Part shown: one piece after another, positions 45,665-53,452 of the stretch
Numbering within the stretch: position 1 is the stretch's first letter
Layout: each line of letters opens with the position of its first letter
Origin: Candidatus Odyssella thessalonicensis L13
Lineage (GTDB): Bacteria > Pseudomonadota > Alphaproteobacteria > Paracaedibacterales > Paracaedibacteraceae
Length of the DNA: 64,000 bases
Direction: 5' to 3'
Assembly (NCBI RefSeq): GCF_000190415.1
Contig: NZ_AEWF01000004.1
Coordinates: forward strand, 310,001 to 374,000
Translations under genes and position numbers: made by a program
The notes under the pieces: model-generated
Told to the model about the DNA's origin: nothing
The model's database searches: none
What the model saw: only the letters and a program-made list of their open reading frames with translations

Positions 45665-46279
45665 TTATCGAGAGTAAAATTCGATAACGAGGTTAGGTTC
45701 CATATGGACCGGATAAGGAACTTCGGTGAACTTTGGTCCACGAATATACTTTCCTTCCATTTTCTTATGATCAACTGTCATGTATTCTGGCACATCACGC
45801 TCATTTGATTGCGTAGATGCGATAACATTAACATTTTCTTTAATCTTCCCGATCAGAGAGATTTCGTCACCATCTTTAAGTTGGAAAGAGGGGATGTTAA
45901 CGCGCTTGCCATTGACAGCAACATGGCCATGGTTAACGAGTTGGCGAGCTGCAAACGGTGTTGCGACGAACTTCATGCGATAGACGACTGCATCTAAGCG
46001 ACGCTCTAGCAACTCAATTAGATTTTCAGAGGTATCACCGCGACGACGGATCGCTTCTTGATATAAGCGGCGGAATTGACGCTCGCTGATATTACCGTAG
46101 TAACCTTTGAGCTTCTGTTTAGCCCGAAGTTGCAAACCATAATCAGAAGGCTTGGACCTTTGTTGGCCATGTTGACCCGGGCCATAGCTGCGACTGTTTA
46201 CAGGACTCTTTGGACGACCCCAAAGGTTAACACCTAAGCGGCGGTCGATTTTATATTTAGCGTTAATGCGCTTTGTCAT
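45665..46279 (-). CDS. rpsD: Small ribosomal subunit protein uS4
   Basis: A primary 16S rRNA-binding protein of the 30S body. It begins [27 protein letters not shown] at the ATG at 46279 (AGGT upstream); a longer frame from 46324 adds a non-family hydrophobic lead and is not used. The S4 domain is clear: [39 protein letters not shown]. The 204 aa length is normal, and it lacks the N-terminal zinc Cys set, as in most proteobacteria. It is a lone gene with its own terminator, as often found for rpsD in alphaproteobacteria. Confidence 0.98.
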   Translation of the reverse strand: MTKRINAKYKIDRRLGVNLWGRPKSPVNSRSYGPGQHGQQRSKPSDYGLQLRAKQKLKGYYGNISERQFRRLYQEAIRRRGDTSENLIELLERRLDAVVYRMKFVATPFAARQLVNHGHVAVNGKRVNIPSFQLKDGDEISLIGKIKENVNVIASTQSNERDVPEYMTVDHKKMEGKYIRGPKFTEVPYPVHMEPNLVIEFYSR

Positions 46280-46348
46280 TAAATTACCTATGTACCAAAA
46301 ATAAATACAAATCTTAACGAACAACCTATACTATCTGCATAGCCAGTG

Positions 46349-47221
46349 TCAATTCGTTTGTTTAATTTGGATGATTTTATCCTTTAAAATCATCACTAAT
46401 CCTGCCGCGATAATTAAACCACATCCAGTATACAATGATTTCGAAGGAATTGCATCAAATAAAATTATATCGTAAAGAATGCTCCAGACAATCTGACTGT
46501 AAATCAACGGCGCCAGGGTTTGGCCAGGTGCTAAACGTGTAGCAGTAATAAGCAGATATTGACCAATGCCGCCCCCTATCCCTAAGACAATTAATACAAT
46601 TAGGTCATAAGTGGAGGGCGTCGTCCAGACAACAGGCAAGCCGATGGCGGCAAAAATGGCTGCAAACAAGGCATAATAGAAAGCTATAGCTGAGCTGGAG
46701 TTTGTAGCAGAGATGAGGCGGCTATGAGTTAGGATAAAGCCTTCAGCGATTGCAGATAAGAGTCCACATAGTACCCCTAACTTTAGGTGAATGCTATCTG
46801 GTTTTGCCGCAATGATGACGCCAGCAAACCCTATAAGGATCGCCAGACAAGCCATTAAGGAGACTTTTTCTTTCAATAATATCCATGAAAAGATGGTGAT
46901 AAAGAAGGAGGAAGCAAAAGAAATAGTGACGGCCTCAGCTAAGGGGAGCAGGCTAAGCGATTGAAACAGCATTAATAAGCCGACCACTCCTATAGCTCCC
47001 CGTAGGATATGAGGTTTGAAATCGCTAATCTTTAAACTGGCCCCTTCTTGGCGCGCCCATAGAACGATCAAGCAGGGAATAAGGGCGAAGAAATATCTAA
47101 AAAATACGACTTGTAGCGGGTGATAGGAAAATTCAAGCGTTTTAAAGATGGCATTAACACTGACAAAGCTAAACATTGCGCCTAGCATATAGAGCGTCCC
47201 TTTAAAGAGATGGTGCTGCAT
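46349..47221 (-). CDS. DMT-superfamily (EamA) transporter
   Basis: Ten hydrophobic spans in two EamA repeats (about 8-135 and 145-280) typical of drug/metabolite transporters; the first opens YMLGAMFSFVSVNAIFKTLE, the second is around KLGVLCGLLSAIAEGFILTHSR. In obligate intracellular alphaproteobacteria such proteins import S-adenosylmethionine or other host metabolites, but the substrate cannot be read from the sequence. At 290 aa it is normal. It lies between rpsD and the YjgN-like gene on the same strand, with gaps of 69 and 115 bases, so it is probably transcribed independently. Confidence 0.93.
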   Translation of the reverse strand: MQHHLFKGTLYMLGAMFSFVSVNAIFKTLEFSYHPLQVVFFRYFFALIPCLIVLWARQEGASLKISDFKPHILRGAIGVVGLLMLFQSLSLLPLAEAVTISFASSFFITIFSWILLKEKVSLMACLAILIGFAGVIIAAKPDSIHLKLGVLCGLLSAIAEGFILTHSRLISATNSSSAIAFYYALFAAIFAAIGLPVVWTTPSTYDLIVLIVLGIGGGIGQYLLITATRLAPGQTLAPLIYSQIVWSILYDIILFDAIPSKSLYTGCGLIIAAGLVMILKDKIIQIKQTN

Positions 47222-47336
47222 TAGCCTGATGATTCCTTTCTTGCTTGCTATTAGTCCTAGTATTTCATGAAATATTAAAAGATTGAATGCTAGAGTGATT
47301 AACTAACACTTTCTTCAGTGCACTCATAAATTAGGT

Positions 47337-48236
47337 TTAACCTTTAATAAGACGCTTGCGGTTTAAATCGCCCACAATGCAAAGATGCTCGGTATAAAAT
47401 TTAAGTGAACGGTTGACAGCAAATGGAATGCCGAGACCGAGACTAGCTATAATGATAATAAGATTACTTAGATAAAGGCTAATTAAGCCGGTGGGACGCA
47501 TGGTGTTACGGAATTCGAGATCCATAAATTTCATATGGTCAAAAATAAAATTATGTAGCTTAGCCTGATACCATAACCGCGATAATCCCAAAGTCGGAAT
47601 AAGCAAGAGTAAAGAGATCAGATGGGGCTTTAGAAGATTATGTGTTTCATATTGGAAGCGATATTTTTGGTCCCCGTAATAAAGCTGATTTATTAGAGAA
47701 CCATAAATTTCCAGCGTTGATTGGGGGACCGTAAAGCTGCAAGTGATAATATTTAAGAATGATTTCTTTAAACATAACTTTGTAAATTCCCAACTTGAAC
47801 CTGCTAATTGATAACGGACTCCCTTCCACGCCAGGCGCGAAAAATAATAGATAAGAGAGCGATGCACTCCGTAAAAAAGCAGCCCACTGAGCACAATAGC
47901 ATTTATCCCAAAAACGGTCTGAATAAACAAGTCACAATTCCAACCAATTGTATGGATGCCGTACCATAAAATGCCATAATTGAAGAGGAGATAGCCCAGG
48001 CAAACACAGCAAAACCGCAGGAAGCTGAGACATAACTCTTTTCCTGTGCCCAGATACTGATAGGGCGTCTGATTAATTAAAATAGATCCTATTGTGTAGC
48101 GTAGAATAGCGACCCGTCCCCAAAAATAGTAAATGCCACCCGTTAACAGACATCCGCCCAGCAGTTGCGCATAGAGCATGAAAAGGGTAAGGGAGTCACC
48201 TTTATATTCTAACTGGTTTATAGGCGTATTTGACAT
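47337..48236 (-). CDS. YjgN-family membrane protein (DUF898)
   Basis: A hydrophobic protein with six or seven spans. The DUF898 signature is present: LGGCLLTGGIYYFWGRVAILRY (about 27-48), QYLGTGKELCLSFLRF (about 60-75), then repeats of the motif such as FTVPQSTLEIYGSLINQLYYGDQKYRF and RLWYQAKLHNFI. The function of the family is not established. No ribosome site is obvious, but the ATG at 48236 gives a normal N-terminus with the LEYKGD lead. It is divergent from the MFS gene at 48444. Confidence 0.88.
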   Translation of the reverse strand: MSNTPINQLEYKGDSLTLFMLYAQLLGGCLLTGGIYYFWGRVAILRYTIGSILINQTPYQYLGTGKELCLSFLRFCCVCLGYLLFNYGILWYGIHTIGWNCDLFIQTVFGINAIVLSGLLFYGVHRSLIYYFSRLAWKGVRYQLAGSSWEFTKLCLKKSFLNIITCSFTVPQSTLEIYGSLINQLYYGDQKYRFQYETHNLLKPHLISLLLLIPTLGLSRLWYQAKLHNFIFDHMKFMDLEFRNTMRPTGLISLYLSNLIIIIASLGLGIPFAVNRSLKFYTEHLCIVGDLNRKRLIKG

Positions 48237-48443
48237 TATTGATTCCTACTCTGCTGATATCTAAATTTTAAAAACCCATCTATTAAGAAACAATTAATCT
48301 AAATTTTTCCTTAAAAAGGGGCGGACTTAATGGGGCAGAGTGATAATTTTAATGGGGGATAATAAACTTCACAGTATCTAAACACCAATAATCAAGCTAT
48401 GATGATAAACGGCAGCCCGAGCAGGCATCTTTAAGGAGAAAAA

Positions 48444-49688
48444 ATGACAACAAAACTTGCTGCAAAACCTTTGCTTTTTGGCTCATTGGCAACAGCATTT
48501 GAATGGTATGATTACGCACTATTTGGCTATTTTGCTAATATTATCGGTCAACAATTTTATCCGAGCCATGACCCTGTCAGCTCTTTGCTTGCTACGTTTG
48601 CCGTTTTCGCTTCTGGATTTGCCATGCGACCTTTGGGGGCTATCTTTTATGGCTATATCGGTGATCGGGTTGGGCGTAAATATGCTTTAGCGGCGTCGTT
48701 GCTGATGATGGCGGTTCCGACCACTTTGCTGGGCTTACTGCCTACCTATGAAACAGCGGGAATTTTTGCCAGCATTGGATTGGTGTTAGTGCGATTACTT
48801 CAAGGCTTGGCTGTGGGCGGCAATTATGGAGGCTCTTTCATCTTTGTCATTGAGCATGCACCCAAAGGACGTCAAGGATTTGCGGGCAGCTTAGCATCCT
48901 TTGGGACGCTTGGCGGCTTGTTTTTAGGGTCCGGGGCCGCCACGCTATTGGCTTCGATTTTATCGCCTGACGATCTAAAAAACTTTGGTTGGCGTATCCC
49001 CTTTTTACTAGGAAGCCTGTCTGCTGTTGTCGGTTTTATGATTCGCAAATATATTCCGGAGCAATCGCATGGGCAGCCGACTTTGCAGCAATTACCGGTA
49101 AAAGAGATCCTTCAGGATTATAAGGCAACTTTGTTGCGGGCCATCGGCATTATCCTCTTGGATGGGGTAGGCGTTTACGTGGTCTTTGTATTTATGACTA
49201 CTTTTGCCACCCTATTTTTAAAGCTCCCTGAAGAATCGGTTTTATTCTGGAATACCGTGAGCATGGGGAGTCTGGTTATATTTATTCCCTTGTTTGGCTG
49301 GCTGGGTGATCGCATGGGACACAAGAAGATTCTAAGTGGGGTCTGCCTGGGGTTTCTCTTGCTTGCTTATCCTTTATATCATTATGTGATAACCTCCTCG
49401 CAAATAGGGGCCTTAGCCGTGCTGCAGCTGGTTTTCAGTGTGTTAATGGGGGCCGCTTATGGAACCTTGCCGATCATGGTGGCGACGGCTTTTCCCCAAC
49501 ATGTTCGTTACACTGCCGCAGGACTATCTTTTAATATGAGTGTGGCCTGTTTTGGTGGTACGGCTCCGTTTATTGTGACCACTTTAATAGATAAAACAGC
49601 GAGCCTTTATGTACCAGCAATTGTCCTGTCGATTGTGGGGGCTATTGGATTGGTTTGCCTAAAAGGGATGAAGAAAGCTGAGAGCTAA
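48444..49688 (+). CDS. MFS transporter, metabolite:H+ symporter (ProP-like) family
   Basis: Twelve spans. The MHS signature at the start is ATAFEWYDYALFGYFA (about 13-28), the loop 2-3 motif is GDRVGRKYALAAS (about 75-87), and RLLQGLAVGGNYGGS (about 115-129) is the span 4 motif. Members carry proline, betaine, citrate or other small metabolites and are abundant in intracellular alphaproteobacteria, where they probably import host metabolites. TAAGGAG lies six bases before the ATG. At 414 aa it is normal; the substrate is unknown. Confidence 0.94.
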   Translation: MTTKLAAKPLLFGSLATAFEWYDYALFGYFANIIGQQFYPSHDPVSSLLATFAVFASGFAMRPLGAIFYGYIGDRVGRKYALAASLLMMAVPTTLLGLLPTYETAGIFASIGLVLVRLLQGLAVGGNYGGSFIFVIEHAPKGRQGFAGSLASFGTLGGLFLGSGAATLLASILSPDDLKNFGWRIPFLLGSLSAVVGFMIRKYIPEQSHGQPTLQQLPVKEILQDYKATLLRAIGIILLDGVGVYVVFVFMTTFATLFLKLPEESVLFWNTVSMGSLVIFIPLFGWLGDRMGHKKILSGVCLGFLLLAYPLYHYVITSSQIGALAVLQLVFSVLMGAAYGTLPIMVATAFPQHVRYTAAGLSFNMSVACFGGTAPFIVTTLIDKTASLYVPAIVLSIVGAIGLVCLKGMKKAES

Positions 49689-49922
49689 AATAAGGCTTCT
49701 TCTAACTGCATACTAAAGATAATAAAGCTATAGTCATCTCCCCTGCCCAAGGAAAGCTACCTGCAAATTAATCCTTTGGAGAGCTTTTTTGAAAGGCCCA
49801 TTGCTATATAAAAGGCAGCAAATTCCCTTTTGCTTTAATAAGAAATAAATAATAAGATTTTGGATCGCGCCGTAGCAGTCCCTAGAATACATTAATAATA
49901 AAAAAATTAATGGAGCAAAAAT

Positions 49923-50597
49923 ATGAAAATATATGCATTTCTTGCCTTAGTTCTTACTGGAAAAACTGGGTCGCTTGCCGGGTGGGCTATGGACGTGGAC
50001 AGGCCGCAAGCGGTTTCCTCTTATTCACATGTATTACCGCAAAGGGATGGCGAGCTTGCCTTTAACCCTTTTCGGTCCCTATCTAATTCTGATTTAAGAA
50101 ATTTACGCTTATCATGCCGAACTTTTAACGAGCTGGTTTTACAGCATTATCAAGTATGCCAGCCTGTCTCGGGGAAAAAACAACATATTCCTTTGAATAA
50201 AGCTGAAAAGTTTTATTCCTTGGCAAAGATTATTCGTAATGAGTTCCATAAAATTGGACTAAATTGGTTTAATAACTTTGGAAGGATTTGGTTGGAAGAC
50301 AGATATAAAGAAAGAAGAGATTCTTACTTTCAGTTAGGGGAGATGTATTGGCAAGGGCTGCGCAATTCTCCTAAATACTATAAGGCCTTGGACTGCTACT
50401 TACAAGCTTATCGCCTAGGCTCGGAGGAGGCTATAAAGAATTTGGCAGGCATCTATGAGGGTGGCCTTGAACATAATGGAATAATAATTGTCAGCAAAGA
50501 TAGTAATAAAGCTAATCAGTTACTTTCTAGGTTCAGTAAATCAGAGATTTATATCTCTGGACAATTACATCGGCACCCCTTAGCTGAAGATTCTTAA
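49923..50597 (+). CDS. Exported F-box-like/Sel1 protein, 224 aa
   Basis: A signal peptide (IYAFLALVLTGKTGSLAGWAMDVD) is followed by an F-box-like segment (about 46-75; PFRSLSNSDLRNLRLSCRTFNELV), a link CQPVSGKKQHIP, and one or two Sel1-type repeats (YFQLGEMYWQGLR, ALDCYLQAYRLGSEEAIKNLAGIYEGG). The next gene has the same order and link, so the two are paralogues. F-box segments recruit eukaryotic SCF ubiquitin ligases through Skp1; in bacteria they occur in host-directed effectors. That role is inferred. Compared with its neighbour it is short, ending soon after the second repeat, and may be truncated. Confidence 0.8.
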   Translation: MKIYAFLALVLTGKTGSLAGWAMDVDRPQAVSSYSHVLPQRDGELAFNPFRSLSNSDLRNLRLSCRTFNELVLQHYQVCQPVSGKKQHIPLNKAEKFYSLAKIIRNEFHKIGLNWFNNFGRIWLEDRYKERRDSYFQLGEMYWQGLRNSPKYYKALDCYLQAYRLGSEEAIKNLAGIYEGGLEHNGIIIVSKDSNKANQLLSRFSKSEIYISGQLHRHPLAEDS

Positions 50598-50620
50598 GAA
50601 GTACGCGAAGAAAACCCTAT

Positions 50621-50649
50621 TAAGAGGCGGCGGCTGTGTGAGCCTCTTA
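50621..50649 (+). promoter_or_regulatory. Hairpin directly before the second F-box gene
   Basis: TAAGAGGC and GCCTCTTA form an eight-base-pair stem ending two bases before the ATG at 50652. AAGAGG in the left arm is the only Shine-Dalgarno-like string nearby. The structure might limit initiation, or it may be a weak terminator of the first gene. Confidence 0.4.
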
Positions 50650-50651
50650 TT

Positions 50652-52130
50652 ATGAGAACAGAAAATGATTTATCTTTCCTAATTTTTCCTGGTTTGCCGA
50701 TAGAAATTATCTTAACTGTCGTCGATTTTTTACCTAACTCTGACTTATTGAATTTGCGTCTTGTTTGCCATAATTTAGATGCCCTTATCTTAAGCGAATA
50801 TGAGATCTGTCAAACAGTTACCGGACGTAAAGAATGTGTGCCCCATAAGAAAGCAGCCTATTTTAAAAAATGTACAAAAAAACTCCAAGATGAATTCAGT
50901 AAAGAAATAAAGATAGCAGCTGAGGCAGAGGGAGAGAGGCTACATGCATATGTGGCTAGACATTACTTTATGTTAGGTAATCTATACTGGGAAGGCCTTC
51001 GTAGGGCTCCTAATCATGATCAGGCTTTATACTACTATGGAGAGGCTTACCGACGACTCGATAAGGCAGCTTATTTACGATTAGGCATAATTTATGATGA
51101 AGGCGTCATCCTTACCAAGGATAATGAACGAGCTTCTCATTTGTACAGCAAGTATCTTGGGGGACGCTGGTACACTAATGAATGTAATAATGCTGCTGAC
51201 GCTTACTATTACTTAGGTAGACATTTTGTTAACAGTTATCAAGCTTCTGAAGAAGAAAAAAAGAAGGTTACTCTGCTTAGCAAAGCTGCTTCACAAGGGC
51301 ATTTACAGGCACTCTTCGAACTTGGAAAGTTTTATTACCGAGCAGAGGAGGGAAGCAAGGATTTTCCTAGAGCCATCGAATGTGTTAGAAAAGCAGGAGA
51401 TTTGGGTCATAAGAAAGCTTATTATTGGTTAGCTAAGACCTTTGAAGCCAGAAAAGATATTTACCAAGCTGTAGAGTTCTATAAAAAGGCAATACCATTT
51501 ATGGGATTTTATGAGACAGGACAACTGCATCCAACAGGGGTAGTTTATGATTTATGCAAGGTATATCTTAAGCATCAAAATATCCCTGGTTATCTTAAAG
51601 ATACAGTGGATTTGCTAAAGCAAGCAAGCGATCAAAATATCAGCTGGGCTGAGTATCAGTTAGGAAGACTGTATTTAAAAGGACAAGGTGTTGAAAAGGA
51701 TACTGTAAAAGGTGCTGCTCTTTTAAAAAAGGCTGCTGATAAACCATACTGTTTACATCATGATCACGATATAAATGTAAGAATGAGGGTAGGGATTGAC
51801 TACTATAAAGGCAAACATATTGGCAAGAATGACCAACAAGCCTCTCAGCTCTTGAAATTTGATTTTAGTTTTGCCTCTCGATATTTTAGGGCTTTTCTTT
51901 ATCGTGCCAAAATGATGTATGAAGGTCGCTGGTATGATGAAGAGAAGGCGTGTTTCATACAGGATACTCGCCAAGCTGTGTCATTGCTGGAAAGATTAGC
52001 AATAAAAGAGAATTATGCAGAAGCTCAATTCTTTCTAGTTCAGATTTATCTGTCGGATATTAATGTCATCCTAGATAACGACAAAGCATTAGATTTATTG
52101 AGAAGGGTAGCTGATGAAGGCAGAAGTTAA
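50652..52130 (+). CDS. F-box and Sel1-repeat protein, 492 aa
   Basis: A clear N-terminal F-box (about 11-46: FPGLPIEIILTVVDFLP followed by NSDLLNLRLVCHNLDAL), the link CQTVTGRKECVP shared with the preceding gene, then about eight Sel1/TPR-like repeats, e.g. YFMLGNLYWEGLRRAP, ALYYYGEAYRRLDKAAYLRLG, ALFELGKFYYRAEEGS and AEYQLGRLYLKGQGVEKD. Unlike its neighbour it has no signal peptide, so Sec export is not predicted; another secretion route, or a start further upstream now lost, is possible. F-box plus Sel1 points to a host ubiquitin-system mimic, an inference from family knowledge. Confidence 0.87.
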   Translation: MRTENDLSFLIFPGLPIEIILTVVDFLPNSDLLNLRLVCHNLDALILSEYEICQTVTGRKECVPHKKAAYFKKCTKKLQDEFSKEIKIAAEAEGERLHAYVARHYFMLGNLYWEGLRRAPNHDQALYYYGEAYRRLDKAAYLRLGIIYDEGVILTKDNERASHLYSKYLGGRWYTNECNNAADAYYYLGRHFVNSYQASEEEKKKVTLLSKAASQGHLQALFELGKFYYRAEEGSKDFPRAIECVRKAGDLGHKKAYYWLAKTFEARKDIYQAVEFYKKAIPFMGFYETGQLHPTGVVYDLCKVYLKHQNIPGYLKDTVDLLKQASDQNISWAEYQLGRLYLKGQGVEKDTVKGAALLKKAADKPYCLHHDHDINVRMRVGIDYYKGKHIGKNDQQASQLLKFDFSFASRYFRAFLYRAKMMYEGRWYDEEKACFIQDTRQAVSLLERLAIKENYAEAQFFLVQIYLSDINVILDNDKALDLLRRVADEGRS

Positions 52131-52303
52131 AGCCTCCTCTGTGTTGTAAGTGCTAGCAGCAAGCTAGTTAGATGCAGCTATTCTTTAAGAGAAACTCTCC
52201 TTAAAGAGAGCCGATAAGGAAAAAAATAGTATCTCTCAACCAAGGCTCGAGCGGCAAACAATAATGCTTCTAAAACTGAAATAAATCTGTTAGCTTTCCT
52301 ACC

Positions 52304-53392
52304 ATGAATGATAAAGACTTAATTTCCTGGCTAAAGCTTGCCTATTGTAAGAATGTGGGCCCTATAACATTTTGGCAAGCTCTATCCAGATTTGGGTGCT
52401 GTGAGGAAGCCTTAGCGTGGCTAGCGCGCAATAATCGCGCCAATATTATTCCTGAAGAAAATTGGGTAAAGCAGCTTCTAGAGCTATGTAATAAAAAAGG
52501 CGTTACGATCGTAACCGGCAAGAATAGCAGCTATCCTGTACAGTTAAAGCAGCTGCGAGATGCGCCCACCCTGTTGTTTGTTAAGGGGCAGGTCGATGTC
52601 TTGCAAAAAGATATGGTCGGGATTGTCGGGGCGCGCAATTGCTCCTTTGCGGCCAAGAAGCAAGCGCATCTTTTGGCCCAGGATTTGGGGAAAGCTGGCT
52701 TTATCGTGGCTTCTGGTTTAGCACGGGGTATTGACCGCTCAGCACATCTCGGGAGTTGTCAGACGGGAACCGTTGCAGTAGTGGCTGGGGGCGTGGACGT
52801 TATTTATCCACCCGAACATGAGGATCTCTATAATGATATTCAGCGGCATGGCTGTATTGTCAGCGAGATGCTCATCGGCACTAAGCCATCGCCCAATCAT
52901 TTCCCACGACGTAATCGGATTATTTCTGGCTTAAGCCGAGGTGTCGTCGTGGTTGAAGCGGCAATCCGCTCAGGATCCTTGATAACAGCACGTTATGCAA
53001 TTGAGCAATCCCGTGACCTGTTTGCGGTGCCGGGGTCGCCTCAGGATCCACGGTGCCATGGCAGCAACCTGCTTCTTAAACAAGGGGCCCATCTTGTGCA
53101 ATCCGCGGACGATATTCTGCAAATCCTTAAGCCTGAGTTTAATTTAACCATGTTGTCAGAACCTGAAGCTGAGGCTTATGTTGCCTCCGTTGAAGACTTC
53201 TCTGTTCCAGCGTCCCTAAAAGAAGAAATTTTAAGGGGACTGAGTGAGACACCGATTGAAATAAACTTTATTGCTCAAGATTTTAAGCTAAATTCTCAAG
53301 AAATTATGGCGATCATTTTAGAATTAGAACTAGAAGGCTTGATTGTTCGCCAGGCAAATGGTACTGTTTCAATTTCCACCCAAGTGTTGTGA
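52304..53392 (+). CDS. dprA: DNA-processing protein DprA
   Basis: It loads RecA on incoming single strands during natural transformation. An N-terminal SAM-like helical region (about 1-70) precedes the Rossmann-like core: VGIVGARNCSFAAKKQAH (about 105-122), GFIVASGLARGIDRSAH (about 131-147), TVAVVAGGVDVIYPPEH, NHFPRRNRIISGLSRGVVVVEA and SGSLITARYA. The C-terminal winged-helix domain follows (about 300-362). At 362 aa it is normal. It is followed 60 bases later by topA, the common dprA-topA order of alphaproteobacteria. Presence of dprA does not prove competence; no pilus or comEC genes are in the window. Confidence 0.96.
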   Translation: MNDKDLISWLKLAYCKNVGPITFWQALSRFGCCEEALAWLARNNRANIIPEENWVKQLLELCNKKGVTIVTGKNSSYPVQLKQLRDAPTLLFVKGQVDVLQKDMVGIVGARNCSFAAKKQAHLLAQDLGKAGFIVASGLARGIDRSAHLGSCQTGTVAVVAGGVDVIYPPEHEDLYNDIQRHGCIVSEMLIGTKPSPNHFPRRNRIISGLSRGVVVVEAAIRSGSLITARYAIEQSRDLFAVPGSPQDPRCHGSNLLLKQGAHLVQSADDILQILKPEFNLTMLSEPEAEAYVASVEDFSVPASLKEEILRGLSETPIEINFIAQDFKLNSQEIMAIILELELEGLIVRQANGTVSISTQVL

Positions 53393-53452
53393 ATGATGAC
53401 TTGCTACAAGATTGAAAATACAGCAGAATAAAAATTAGAGAGGTGTGGCATC

